This document shows, piece by piece, positions 52,766 to 61,854 of a stretch of 64,000 bases of DNA; the first letter of the stretch is position 1, and every line of letters starts with the position of its first letter. The stretch is from Lentzea terrae. GTDB taxonomy: Bacteria; Actinomycetota; Actinomycetes; Mycobacteriales; Pseudonocardiaceae. Under the pieces are notes generated by a model that was not told the DNA's origin, made no database searches, and was given only the letters and a program-made list of their open reading frames with translations. A program made the translations under genes and the position numbers. The stretch is taken from contig NZ_QFWW01000006.1 in the NCBI RefSeq assembly GCF_003265345.1, forward strand, positions 117,079-181,078. Direction: 5' to 3'.

Positions 52766-54823
52766 ATGGGAAGCAAGCACTCCGACAACGGGACACCGGC
52801 AGGCGCGGTCGCTGTGGACGACCCGGCCAAGGTCCGCAACGTCGTGCTCGTGGGCCCGTCGGGCGCGGGCAAGACGACGCTCACCGAGGCCCTGCTGGCC
52901 GCCACCGGCGTACTGACCCGAGCAGGCTCGGTGACCGAGGGCACGACGGTCTGCGACCACGATCCGGCCGCGGTCCGACAACAACGATCGGTAGGCCTCG
53001 CGGTAGCCCCGATCCAGCACGGCGACATCAAAATCAACCTCATCGACACCCCCGGCTACGTCGACTTCGTGGGCGAGTTGAGGGCAGGACTACGGGCCGC
53101 CGACGCGGCCCTTTTTGTTGTGAACGCCTTTGAGGGCGTGGACGCCGCCACCATCGCCCTGTGGGAGGAGTGCTCAGTCGTCGGCATGCCCCGCGCCGTC
53201 GTGATCACCCGCACCGACCACCACCGGGCCAACGTCGGCAACGAGATCATCGAGTGCCAGGCAGCGTTCGGCGCCGGCGTGGTCCCCCTCTACATGCAGG
53301 AAGGCGACCAACTGGTCGGCCTGCTCACCCAGGGCGACAACTACCCGGACGAACGCGCCGCGCTGATCGAGGGCATCATCGCCGAGAGCGAGGACGAGAC
53401 CCTCATGGACCGCTACCTGGCGGGCGAGGAGATCGACCAGGACACCCTCATCACCGACCTGGAGACCGCTGTCGCACGCGGCTCCTTCCACCCGGTGATG
53501 CCCGTGTGCGCCGCGACCGGCATGGGCCTGACCGAGCTCCTGGACGGCATCGCGCGCGCCTTCCCGTCCCCGCTGGAGCACGAGCTGCCGTCCGTGACCT
53601 CCGTGGACGGCATCCCCCAGCCCCGCATGGCGCCAGACCCGAACGGCCCGCTGGTGGCCGAGGTGGTGCGCACCGCCGTCGACTCGTACGTGGGCCGCGT
53701 GTCGTTGGTCCGCGTCTTCTCCGGCACGCTCCGCCCGGAACGCCCGGTGCACGTCTCGGGCCACGGCATGGCCGACCGCGGCCACGAGGACCACGACGCC
53801 GACGAGCGCGTGGCCCACATCTACTCCCCGCTGGGCGCCACCCTGCGCGAAGTCCCCTACTGCGTGGCCGGCGACCTCTGCGCGCTGACCAAGCTCACCA
53901 CCGCGGAAACCGGCGACACCGTGTCCGCCCCGGAAAAACCGCTGCTCATGGCACCCTGGGACATGCCGGAGCCACTGCTCCCGGTGGCCGTGGTCCCCCG
54001 CACCCGCAGCGACGAGGACAACCTGGCCCGCAACCTCAACCGCCTGGTGGCGAGCGACCCGACGCTGCGCCTGGACCGCAACGCCGAGACCCACCAGATG
54101 GTCCTGTGGTGCATGGGCGAGGCGCACGCGGACGTCGTGCTGGCCAGGCTGCGGGCCGGCGGTGCCGAGATCGACACCGAACCGGTGCGCGTGGCACTGC
54201 GGGAAACCTTTGCCTCCCAGGCAAAGGGCCACGGCCGGCACGTCAAGCAATCTGGAGGTCACGGCCAGTACGCGGTGTGCGACATCGTCGTGGAGCCTCT
54301 CCCCCGCGGCTCCGGCTTCGAGTTCGTGGACAAGATCGTCGGCGGCGCGATCCCCAACCAGTTCATCCCGTCCGTCGAGAAGGGCGTGCGGGCACAGCTG
54401 GAAAAGGGCCTGCACGACCACACGCCGGTGGTCGACGTCCGCGTGACGCTGGTCGACGGCAAGGCGCACTCGGTCGACTCCTCGGACGCCGCCTTCCAGA
54501 CCGCAGGAGCCCTGGCGCTGAAGGAAGCCGCAGCCATCGGCCGCACCACGTTGCTGGAGCCCATGGACGAGGTCGCGATCCGCCTGCCCGACGAGCATCT
54601 GGGCACGGTGCTGGGCGACCTGTCCGGACGGCGCGGGCGGGTGCTCGGGACCGAGGCCGACGAGGGCGGGCGCACGGTGATCCGGGCCGAGGTGCCGTCC
54701 AGCGAGCTGCTGCGGTACGCGATCGAGCTGCGCGCGATGACGTCGGGCACAGGCACGTTCACCCGCCGCTTCTCGCGCTACGACCCGTTGCCGGAGGCGT
54801 TGGCCGCACGCGCGAGCAAGTAG
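52766..54823 (+). CDS. Elongation factor G-like protein EF-G2
   Basis: This is a 685-residue translational GTPase. GGAGG precedes the ATG by five bases. The G-domain has VGPSGAGKTT (P-loop), DTPGYVDFVGE (G3) and a G4 reading TRTD in place of NKxD/TKxD. Domains II-V follow, ending in TSGTGTFTRRFSRYDP. EF-G2 proteins of actinobacteria are second copies whose role is uncertain, since some lack ribosome-dependent GTPase activity. The 3' end overlaps the convergent methyltransferase by 46 bases. Confidence 0.93.
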   Translation: MGSKHSDNGTPAGAVAVDDPAKVRNVVLVGPSGAGKTTLTEALLAATGVLTRAGSVTEGTTVCDHDPAAVRQQRSVGLAVAPIQHGDIKINLIDTPGYVDFVGELRAGLRAADAALFVVNAFEGVDAATIALWEECSVVGMPRAVVITRTDHHRANVGNEIIECQAAFGAGVVPLYMQEGDQLVGLLTQGDNYPDERAALIEGIIAESEDETLMDRYLAGEEIDQDTLITDLETAVARGSFHPVMPVCAATGMGLTELLDGIARAFPSPLEHELPSVTSVDGIPQPRMAPDPNGPLVAEVVRTAVDSYVGRVSLVRVFSGTLRPERPVHVSGHGMADRGHEDHDADERVAHIYSPLGATLREVPYCVAGDLCALTKLTTAETGDTVSAPEKPLLMAPWDMPEPLLPVAVVPRTRSDEDNLARNLNRLVASDPTLRLDRNAETHQMVLWCMGEAHADVVLARLRAGGAEIDTEPVRVALRETFASQAKGHGRHVKQSGGHGQYAVCDIVVEPLPRGSGFEFVDKIVGGAIPNQFIPSVEKGVRAQLEKGLHDHTPVVDVRVTLVDGKAHSVDSSDAAFQTAGALALKEAAAIGRTTLLEPMDEVAIRLPDEHLGTVLGDLSGRRGRVLGTEADEGGRTVIRAEVPSSELLRYAIELRAMTSGTGTFTRRFSRYDPLPEALAARASK

Positions 54824-55416
54824 GTCCGGTCACTCGCGTGCTCGACACGTGCGTCCGGAGCGCGGTCGAGGCGGGCCGTCACCGTGAGGCCCGCCTCCGC
54901 CAACGCCAGCGTCTCGACGTCCGGATCGAGGAACCGGAACGTCAGCTCCACGTCGTTCCCCCACCACTGCGTCAACGTTTTCTCTTGCCCTGCCGAGGTT
55001 TCCGCGTCCCGCACGTGGAACGCCACCAACGCGTGCCCACCCGGCCGCAGCACGCGCGCGAACTCCGCGTAGGCGGCCGCCCGTTCCAGCGCGTCCAGGT
55101 GGATCACCGCGTACAGGCACACGAGCGCCGAAACCGAACACGAGCGGAACGGCAGCGACGTCATGTCGCCGGCGCACACCGGAACCGCGGCCTGCGCGCA
55201 CATCCGCGGCGACAGGTCGACGCCGGCCACCGGCACGCGCGCGGCCAGGTAGGCCGCCACGTGGCCCGGCCCGCAGCCGACGTCGAGCACCAGGCCGTCC
55301 GCGAGCTCCGCGACGACGTCGAGCAGCGCGCGGTCCAGCGGTTTCCCGGCGAGCTCGCCGCTCAGTTCGGACGCGTAGCGCGCGGCCACGCGGTCGTACG
55401 AGCGGCGAGTGCTCAC
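54778..55416 (-). CDS. Class I SAM-dependent methyltransferase
   Basis: This 212-residue methyltransferase has motif I VLDVGCGPGHVAAYL near residue 43 and the acidic VAGVDLSPRM. VLRPGGHALVAFHV is the post-II strand. Substrate unknown; the YDRVAARYA opening is of the general Methyltransf_11/UbiE-like group. It overlaps the EF-G2 gene tail-to-tail. Confidence 0.88.
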   Translation of the reverse strand: MSTRRSYDRVAARYASELSGELAGKPLDRALLDVVAELADGLVLDVGCGPGHVAAYLAARVPVAGVDLSPRMCAQAAVPVCAGDMTSLPFRSCSVSALVCLYAVIHLDALERAAAYAEFARVLRPGGHALVAFHVRDAETSAGQEKTLTQWWGNDVELTFRFLDPDVETLALAEAGLTVTARLDRAPDARVEHASDRTYLLARAANASGNGS

Positions 55417-55428
55417 CGAACCATTCTG

Positions 55429-56181
55429 TCAGGCGGCCGGACCGTAGCCGAGGATCTTCACCGACGTGCCGTTCTTGCGGCTCGTCAACGCGATGTCGAC
55501 CCACGTGGAGTTGTTGCCGCGGTTGCTTTCCACGAACGTCCCCTTGGGATCAGCCGTGGCGATCAGCCGGTACTGCCCGTTGGACAGCGCCGTGATGTCG
55601 ATGAACTGGTCGGGCAACGACCACGGGTACCGGTCACCCCAGCCCACCGACAGCCCCATGGTGACGCTCAGCGCGTCGTGCCCGCCGCAACCCGCGGACG
55701 AGTACACGCTCTGCTGGGGCGCGCCCGGCAGGGAGAGGCGGTAGGCGGTGGTGTCGAAGAAGCAGAACCCGCCCTTGGAGCTGGTGCCGACCTTCACACC
55801 GTTGTCGAGGCGGCGCAGCTCGTAGGTCTCGAGGTCCCGCACGTGCCAGTGACTGTGGCCGTCGCCGCCGAACACGAGCGACGAGGGCATGGACGTCTGG
55901 GTGCGCGAGCCGTCGGACTGCGTCACCAGCTGGGAGACCGCGAAGTCCGACGTCGTGGACGAACGGGTCGCCGCGAGCTCGAACGGCCCCTTGCCGACGT
56001 TGACGATCGTGGCCGAGAAGCGGAGCTGCTTCTGGCCGGTCGCGGTGATCGCGAGAGTCAGGTCGGTGATGGGTGCCATGCCGAGGTCCGGCGTGACGGG
56101 CTCGGCGGCCAGCGCTGCGTTGGGGATCAGGGCCGCCGACAGAACCGTGATGAGCAGGGTCAGCCGAGCACGACCGAACAC
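55429..56181 (-). CDS. Secreted lysyl-oxidase-like protein
   Basis: This is a 250-residue exported protein of the lysyl oxidase family. The signal peptide ends near AALAAE. The copper-binding motif DGHSHWHVRDLETYEL lies near residue 108, and the conserved GFCFFDTTAY and CGGHDALSVTMGL follow. Lysyl oxidases use copper and a Lys-Tyr quinone to oxidise amines and crosslink proteins; bacterial members are poorly known. Downstream lies a secreted gene on the same strand start-side, suggesting a shared external role. Confidence 0.85.
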   Translation of the reverse strand: MFGRARLTLLITVLSAALIPNAALAAEPVTPDLGMAPITDLTLAITATGQKQLRFSATIVNVGKGPFELAATRSSTTSDFAVSQLVTQSDGSRTQTSMPSSLVFGGDGHSHWHVRDLETYELRRLDNGVKVGTSSKGGFCFFDTTAYRLSLPGAPQQSVYSSAGCGGHDALSVTMGLSVGWGDRYPWSLPDQFIDITALSNGQYRLIATADPKGTFVESNRGNNSTWVDIALTSRKNGTSVKILGYGPAA

Positions 56182-56244
56182 CGCGACACCTCCGGGGAAC
56201 GAGAAGAGCCGCCGGGCAGGGGTTTGCCCGGCGGTGAGGACCGT

Positions 56245-56643
56245 CTACTTGGGGTCGGGGATCTTCTTGTCGTCGACCGAGAAGCACAGGTGGCTCAGGC
56301 CGTACAAGCCACCGGTCTTGTTCGTCGGCGCGACCAGACCGGTGTCCGAGATGACCGGCGGGTCGTAGTGGTACCAGTTGGCGTTCGGGCCACCCTTGAC
56401 GATCACGTCGGAGACCAGCTCACCGTTGGCGGTGGAGAAGCTGAACGTCTTGCCGGTCACCACGATGGTCACGGCTCCGTACGTTCCGCTGACCACGGGG
56501 TCGATCTTCAACCCGCCCTCGCAGGACGGGTTGCCGGCGATCAGCGTCGGCGTCACCGACGCGGCCGACGCGGTGCTCGACCCCAGCAGGGCGAACGCGC
56601 CGACCAGCAGAGCGATCAAGAATCTTCGAGACAGGCGGATCAC
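56245..56643 (-). CDS. Small secreted protein of unknown function
   Basis: This 132-residue protein has a signal peptide ending near STASAA. The mature part is a compact beta-rich domain with two cysteines (NPSCEGGLK, LSHLCFS) likely bridged, and GGPNANWYHYDPP, which resembles surface-adhesin domains. It lies 63 bases upstream of the lysyl-oxidase-like gene and on the same strand, so the two may form one secreted unit. Confidence 0.75.
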   Translation of the reverse strand: MIRLSRRFLIALLVGAFALLGSSTASAASVTPTLIAGNPSCEGGLKIDPVVSGTYGAVTIVVTGKTFSFSTANGELVSDVIVKGGPNANWYHYDPPVISDTGLVAPTNKTGGLYGLSHLCFSVDDKKIPDPK

Positions 56644-56786
56644 GGCGTTTCCTCCAAGTGCAGCGGCAGCGATGACATGTGATCGGCGCCACTCACAAGG
56701 CTGTTACGTACCGTTACCTCAGGTACCCCGAATGGCCTAACAAAGGTCCACTTTAGCTACTGTCAGTACAACTCCTTGTCTCTTGA

Positions 56787-58268
56787 CTAGGTGTTCTGCG
56801 GGAACCCGAGGTTGACCCCGCCGTGCGACGGGTCGAGCCAGCGGGAGGTGATCACCTTCGAGCGCGTGAAGAAGTGCACGCCGTGCGGCCCGTACGCGTG
56901 CGCGTCACCGAACAGCGACTCCTTCCAGCCACCGAACGAGTAGTAGGCGACCGGCACGGGGATCGGCACGTTCACGCCGACCATGCCGACCTCGATCTCG
57001 TTCTGGAACCGGCGCGCGGCGCCTCCGTCGTTGGTGAAGATGGCGGTGCCGTTGCCGTACCGGTTGTTGTTGACCATCTCGACGGCCTCGTCGTAGCTCG
57101 AGGCGCGCACCACGGACAGCACCGGCCCGAAGATCTCGTCGGTGTAGATCGTCATGTCTGTGCCGACGTGGTCGAAAAGCGTCGGCCCGAGCCAGAATCC
57201 GTCAGCGGCACCATCGATCGGATGGTCCCGCCCGTCCACGACCAGCGCTGCGCCCTCGGACACCCCGGCGTCCAAATAGGACGTGACCTTGTCCCGGTGC
57301 ACGCCGGTGACCAGCGGCCCCATCTCGCACGACGGCCCGGATCCGACCTTCACATCGGCGATCCGCGACTTGATCTTGGAGACCAGCTCGTCGCCGACCG
57401 GACCCACGGCCACGACCACGGAGATCGCCATGCACCGCTCCCCCGCCGAGCCGAACCCGGCGGACACCGCGGCGTCCGCGGCCAGGTCCAGATCGGCGTC
57501 GGGCAGCACCACCATGTGGTTCTTGGCGCCGCCGAGAGCCTGCACGCGCTTGCCGTGCGAGGTCCCGGTCTCGTAGACGTACCGCGCGATCGGCGTCGAG
57601 CCGACGAACGAGATCGCCTTCACCGTCGGGTGTTCGAGCAGCCGGTCCACGGCCACCTTGTCGCCGTGCACGACGTTCAGCACGCCGTCCGGCAGCCCGG
57701 CCTCCGCGAACAGCTCGGCGAGGAAGATCGACGCGGACGGGTCCTTCTCCGACGGCTTCAGCACCACGGTGTTGCCGCAGGCGATCGCCGTCGGCACGAA
57801 CCACAGCGGCACCATGGCGGGGAAGTTGAACGGCGAGATCACGCCGACCACGCCCACCGGCTGCTGGATCGAGTAGACGTCCACGCGCGTCGAGGCGTTC
57901 TCGCTGAAGCCGCCCTTGAGCAGCTGCGGGATCCCGCACGCGTACTCGACCGACTCCAGGGCCCGCTGGATCTCGCCGCCCGCGTCCGACACGACCTTGC
58001 CGTGCTCGGCCGAGACGATCTGCGCGAGCTCGCCCTTGCGCTCGTTGAGCAGCTCGCGGAACTTGAACATCACCGTCGAGCGCTGCGCCAGCGATGCGTT
58101 GCGCCACGACGCAAACGCTTCCGCGGCCGACGACACCGCAGCGTCCACTTCGGACACCGACGCGAACGCGACCTGGTTCGCCACCTTGCCGGTCGACGGG
58201 TCGTAGACGTCGCCAGCCCTTGAAGGCGCGCCGTCCCAGTGCTTGCCGTTGATCCAGTGCTTGATCAC
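56787..58268 (-). CDS. mmsA: Methylmalonate-semialdehyde dehydrogenase (CoA-acylating)
   Basis: This 493-residue aldehyde dehydrogenase converts methylmalonate or malonate semialdehyde to propionyl- or acetyl-CoA. ISPFNFPAMVPLWFVP is the MmsA substrate pocket. The catalytic cysteine is in GSAGERCMAISV near residue 278. The usual Glu of other aldehyde dehydrogenases reads ALGGAKNHM, an MmsA trait. Its ATG overlaps the stop of the aminotransferase upstream by four bases, so the pair handles an amino acid and its semialdehyde. Confidence 0.95.
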   Translation of the reverse strand: MIKHWINGKHWDGAPSRAGDVYDPSTGKVANQVAFASVSEVDAAVSSAAEAFASWRNASLAQRSTVMFKFRELLNERKGELAQIVSAEHGKVVSDAGGEIQRALESVEYACGIPQLLKGGFSENASTRVDVYSIQQPVGVVGVISPFNFPAMVPLWFVPTAIACGNTVVLKPSEKDPSASIFLAELFAEAGLPDGVLNVVHGDKVAVDRLLEHPTVKAISFVGSTPIARYVYETGTSHGKRVQALGGAKNHMVVLPDADLDLAADAAVSAGFGSAGERCMAISVVVAVGPVGDELVSKIKSRIADVKVGSGPSCEMGPLVTGVHRDKVTSYLDAGVSEGAALVVDGRDHPIDGAADGFWLGPTLFDHVGTDMTIYTDEIFGPVLSVVRASSYDEAVEMVNNNRYGNGTAIFTNDGGAARRFQNEIEVGMVGVNVPIPVPVAYYSFGGWKESLFGDAHAYGPHGVHFFTRSKVITSRWLDPSHGGVNLGFPQNT

Positions 58269-59548
58269 GCCCGCTCCACCGCCTGCGCCAGAATGCCGAG
58301 TGCTTCTTCGAGTTCGTCTTCAGTGAGCGTCATGGGTGGCGCCAGCCGGATCACGTTCCCGTACAGGCCGCCCTTGCCGACCAGCAGCCCGCGTGCCTTC
58401 GCCTCGGCCAGCACCGTGCTCGCGGCGCCGGGGTTCGGCTCGCCCTCCGGCCCGACGAACTCGACGCCGACCATCAGGCCCTTGCCGCGCACGTCCCCGA
58501 TCACCGGGTGCTTCTCCGCCAGTTCGCGCAAGCCCCCGAGCAGGCGCGACCCGAGCTTGGCCGCGTTGGCCTGCAGGTCGTGGTCGAGCAGGTAGTTCAC
58601 CGTGGCGAGCGCGCCGGCCGTGGAGACCGGGTTGCCGCCGAACGTCGAGATCGAGTTGGCGTTGATCGCGTCCATCAGGTCGCCGCGCGCCACCACGCCG
58701 CCGATCGCGAGGCCGTTGCCGAGGCCCTTGGCGAACGTCATCGCGTCCGGCACCACGTCGTGCGCCTGGATGCCCCAGAAGTGCTCGCCGGTGCGCCCCC
58801 AGCCGGTCTGCACCTCGTCGGAGATGAAGAGGATCCCGTACTCGTCCAGGACGTCCTTGAACGCCCGGAACAGGCCGTCCGGCGGAGACGTGAAGCCGCC
58901 GACGCCCTGGATCGGCTCGGCGATCATGCAGGCGACGTCACCGGACGTCGTGGTCTCGATGATCTCGCGCAGGTCGTCGACGCAGGCCCTGATGTAGTCC
59001 TTGTCGTCCATCGCGCGGAACGGGCTGCGGTAGCGGTAGCCGCCGTGCACCCAGCTGACCTTGATCGGCGACAGCGCGGAGGCGGACCAGCCGCGGTTGC
59101 CCGTGATGGCGATCGTGGCGAACGCACGGCCGTGGTAGCTGTTGCGCAGGGCCAGGACCTGCTCGCTCCGGCGGGCCGTGGTGGCGAGCATCAGCGCGGT
59201 CTCGTTCGCTTCAGTGCCCGAGTTCGTGAAGAAGACCTTGGCGTCCGGGATGCCGGACAGCTCGGCGACCTTCTCGGCGAGCTCGATCTGGTTCTTGATC
59301 AAGTACAGCGTCGAGCTGTGCAGGACGCCGGTGTCGAGCTGTGCGCGAATGGCATCGCTGATCTCGGCGACGTCGTAGCCGATGGCGTTGGTCAGGATCC
59401 CCGCGAAGAAGTCCAGGTAGGTCGTGCCCTCGCGGTCGGTCACCCGGCGTCCGCTGGCGCTGGCGATCTCGATGGGCTCGTCGTAGTAGAGGGCCAGCCA
59501 CTTCGGCATCACCGCGCGGTGTCGTGCCAGCAACTCCTTGTGGGCCAT
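58265..59548 (-). CDS. Class III aminotransferase (beta-alanine/GABA-type)
   Basis: This 427-residue PLP enzyme moves an omega-amino group to a keto acid. NSGTEANETALML, SDEVQTGWGRTGEHFWG and the PLP lysine in FAKGLGNG (near 273) are seen. Coupled with mmsA, a likely role is turning beta-alanine or 3-aminoisobutyrate into the semialdehyde used by MmsA. This is a known route for pyrimidine or valine breakdown. It is divergent from a PucR-type regulator. Confidence 0.92.
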   Translation of the reverse strand: MAHKELLARHRAVMPKWLALYYDEPIEIASASGRRVTDREGTTYLDFFAGILTNAIGYDVAEISDAIRAQLDTGVLHSSTLYLIKNQIELAEKVAELSGIPDAKVFFTNSGTEANETALMLATTARRSEQVLALRNSYHGRAFATIAITGNRGWSASALSPIKVSWVHGGYRYRSPFRAMDDKDYIRACVDDLREIIETTTSGDVACMIAEPIQGVGGFTSPPDGLFRAFKDVLDEYGILFISDEVQTGWGRTGEHFWGIQAHDVVPDAMTFAKGLGNGLAIGGVVARGDLMDAINANSISTFGGNPVSTAGALATVNYLLDHDLQANAAKLGSRLLGGLRELAEKHPVIGDVRGKGLMVGVEFVGPEGEPNPGAASTVLAEAKARGLLVGKGGLYGNVIRLAPPMTLTEDELEEALGILAQAVERA

Positions 59549-59655
59549 CTCGTCCTCCAGGGGTTAACTCCTGTCCTCGGAGTCTGCTGGCGGGCCCGGT
59601 CCGCCGCCATGCACAACCTGTACCTGGATCGGCTGGTTGGCATTACGTTGTGTCC

Positions 59656-61248
59656 ATGTACCCGACCGTCGCCGAAGTCGTCGCTCTCCCGGTGATCCGG
59701 CAGGGTAAGCCGCGTTTGGTGGCCGGGTCGGCCGGGCTCTCGAAGCGCGTCCGCTGGGTGCATGTGGCGGAGATCGCAGACATCGCGCCGTTGCTGCGCG
59801 GCGGCGAGCTGGTGCTCACGACGGGCGTGATGCTGCCCGAGTCCGGTCTCGCCCGGTACGTCGAGGAGCTGGCCGCGGTCGGGTGCGCCGGACTGGTCGT
59901 CGAGCTGGGCCGGCGGTGGCGCGACGACGTGCCGGCCGCGCTGGTCACCGCGGCGGAACGGCACGGGTTACCGCTGGTCACACTGTCCGAGGAGACGAAG
60001 TACGTGGCCGTCACCGAGGCGGTCGTCGGCCTGATCGTGGACGCCCAGCTGGCGGAGCTGCGGGCCGCGGAGCAGGTGCACGAGACCTTCACCGCGCTGA
60101 CGGTGGCCGGGGCCGAACCGGCCGAGGTGCTGCGCGAGGTGGCGCGGACGTCCGGGCTACCAGTCGTTTTGGAGACGCTGGGCCACGACGTGCTGGCCTA
60201 CGACGCGGCCGGGCACGACCCGGTCTTGTTGCTCGACGACTGGGCTGCACGCTCGCGGGCGGTCACGGTGACCGAGCGGACCGCCTATCACGCCTCTTCC
60301 GGCTGGTTGATCACGATCGTCGGGGCGCGTGGCGCGGACTGGGGACGGCTGGTGCTCGTGTCCCCGGAGCCGCCTCCGCACCGGCACATCGTGGTGGCTG
60401 AGCGGGCTGCTTCCGCGTTGGCCGTGCACCGGCTCGTGGCGCGCGACCGGGAGTCGTTGGAACGGCAGACACATCGGACGCTGCTGGCTCAGCTGCTCGG
60501 CCAGTCACCGCAGTCGCCTGACCTGGGCGCGCGGGCGGCGGCGCTCGGAGTGCCGTTGGAACGGCGGCAGCTGATCGGCGTCGCGATCCGACCGGTGTCC
60601 GTGCTGCACGCGCAAACGCTGGCCACACAAGAAGTTCTGCGTGACCTCGCGGAAGCCACGGCGTTGGCCGGCCGACGGGTGACAGTGGCGGCACTGGTCG
60701 GCGTCGTGGACGACACGTCGGTGCGTGCGCTGCTGTCCGTGCCCATGACCGTTGGCGTGGAAGGGGTGCTGCGCAAGGTCGCGCGCGAGATCCACCGCAC
60801 GGCGGCATCGACCGTGGTGATCGCCGTGGGCACGACTGTGACGTCCACATCGGACGTTCGCCGGTCGTTGGGCGAGGCCGCGCACGTGGCCGGTGCGGCG
60901 TTGCGGGCGCCGGGATCCCAGCTCTACCACCGGTTGGACGACGTGCGGCTGCGCGGGCTGCTGCACCTGCTGCGCGAGGACGAGCGCGTGCGGGCGTTCG
61001 CGGACCGCGAACTGGGGCCGTTGCTGGCGCGTGACTCCGCTCAGGGCTCACGGCTCGTGGAGCTGCTGCGGTGCCTGTGCGAGAACGGCGGCAACAAGTC
61101 GGCGGCTGCTACGGCCGCGCATCTCTCTCGTACGGCCTACTACCAGCAGTTGGCGCGCATCGAGCAGGTCCTGGGCGTGTCCCTGGAAGACCCGGAGTCC
61201 GTGCTTTCGCTGTACGTCGCACTCTTAGTGCACGAAATGGGCCCGTGA
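59656..61248 (+). CDS. PucR family transcriptional regulator
   Basis: This is a 530-residue regulator. The N-terminal PucR domain (MYPTVAEVVALPVIRQGKPR, then WVHVAEIADIAPLLRGGELV) is followed by a GGDEF-like CdaR region and the C-terminal PucR helix-turn-helix (NGGNKSAAATAAHLSRTAYY). PucR proteins govern purine, GABA or beta-alanine breakdown. It diverges from the aminotransferase-mmsA operon and is most likely its activator. A GTG two codons upstream is also possible. Confidence 0.93.
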   Translation: MYPTVAEVVALPVIRQGKPRLVAGSAGLSKRVRWVHVAEIADIAPLLRGGELVLTTGVMLPESGLARYVEELAAVGCAGLVVELGRRWRDDVPAALVTAAERHGLPLVTLSEETKYVAVTEAVVGLIVDAQLAELRAAEQVHETFTALTVAGAEPAEVLREVARTSGLPVVLETLGHDVLAYDAAGHDPVLLLDDWAARSRAVTVTERTAYHASSGWLITIVGARGADWGRLVLVSPEPPPHRHIVVAERAASALAVHRLVARDRESLERQTHRTLLAQLLGQSPQSPDLGARAAALGVPLERRQLIGVAIRPVSVLHAQTLATQEVLRDLAEATALAGRRVTVAALVGVVDDTSVRALLSVPMTVGVEGVLRKVAREIHRTAASTVVIAVGTTVTSTSDVRRSLGEAAHVAGAALRAPGSQLYHRLDDVRLRGLLHLLREDERVRAFADRELGPLLARDSAQGSRLVELLRCLCENGGNKSAAATAAHLSRTAYYQQLARIEQVLGVSLEDPESVLSLYVALLVHEMGP

Positions 61249-61268
61249 ACACGTGCACGGGCCCATTT
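61235..61268. terminator. Hairpin terminator overlapping the pucR-type stop codon
   Basis: Perfect 13-base arms (AAATGGGCCCGTG and its complement) surround an eight-base loop, with TTT at the end. The 5' arm includes the last codons and most of the stop codon. It can serve the convergent secreted-protein gene as well. Confidence 0.85.
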
Positions 61269-61280
61269 TCAGCGTGCGAC

Positions 61281-61727
61281 TCAGCCGTTGATCGTCGGGA
61301 AGGTGCCCGACAGCACGGTGGGGTTCGGCACGACGCCGTTGGTCGGCAGGTCGGACAGGCTCGGGGCCTGCAGGCCCGCGATCTTCGCGCTGTCGGCCAG
61401 GCCCTCGACGTTCGGCAGCGCCGGCAGGGTGCCGAGCTCGGGCGCGACCGGGTTCGGCACGGTGCGCTCGTGCGGGGCGTGGACCTCCGGGGCCTCGGGA
61501 GCCTCGACGTCGCCGGCCACCGGCGCCTTGATCTGGCCGAGGTTGACGCCACCGACCGAGTCGAGCGGGGTCGCGTGCTGGGTGGCGTCGTGGATCAGCT
61601 TGTCCGCGCCGACCTCGGGAACACCCGGCAGCTGCGGCGCCTCCACGGCGCTGGCCGAACCGGTGAGCAGCGGGGCGGCACCGGCGGCGAGCAGAGCGGC
61701 GGCACGGAACAGTCCGGAACGAGACAC
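61281..61727 (-). CDS. Secreted proline/valine-rich protein of unknown function
   Basis: This is a 148-residue exported protein. The GTG at 61727 follows GAGGA and gives a signal peptide ending near GSASAV. The mature chain is rich in Pro, Val, Ala and acidic residues, with an APEAPEVHAPHE stretch and no recognisable fold. Similar small secreted proteins are common in actinomycetes, without known roles. The MerR gene diverges from it. Confidence 0.75.
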   Translation of the reverse strand: MSRSGLFRAAALLAAGAAPLLTGSASAVEAPQLPGVPEVGADKLIHDATQHATPLDSVGGVNLGQIKAPVAGDVEAPEAPEVHAPHERTVPNPVAPELGTLPALPNVEGLADSAKIAGLQAPSLSDLPTNGVVPNPTVLSGTFPTING

Positions 61728-61817
61728 AGTTTTCCTCAATCTGGTTTGGGGACCGATCTTCGTTTTCATCGGCGCATTTGGTTCGCGCATTTATCCGCTC
61801 GATCGGGTGGTCAAGGC

Positions 61818-61848
61818 TTGAACCTCACGCGACGGGAGGTCCTACGGT
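61818..61848 (+). promoter_or_regulatory. MerR-type promoter with 19-base spacer
   Basis: The -35 TTGAAC (61818-61823) and -10 TACGGT (61843-61848) are separated by 19 bases. The spacer carries the dyad ACCTC-N9-GAGGT (61822-61840). Overlong spacers with a central dyad are the mark of promoters twisted open by MerR proteins. The -10 ends six bases before the GTG at 61855, so the transcript is probably leaderless. Confidence 0.75.
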
Positions 61849-61854
61849 CGGGTG

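Noticed and set aside
53161..56682. 1173-codon frame crossing EF-G2, the methyltransferase and the lysyl-oxidase-like gene
   Set aside because: Runs through three good genes in other frames and shows only Arg/Pro/Gly-rich sequence.
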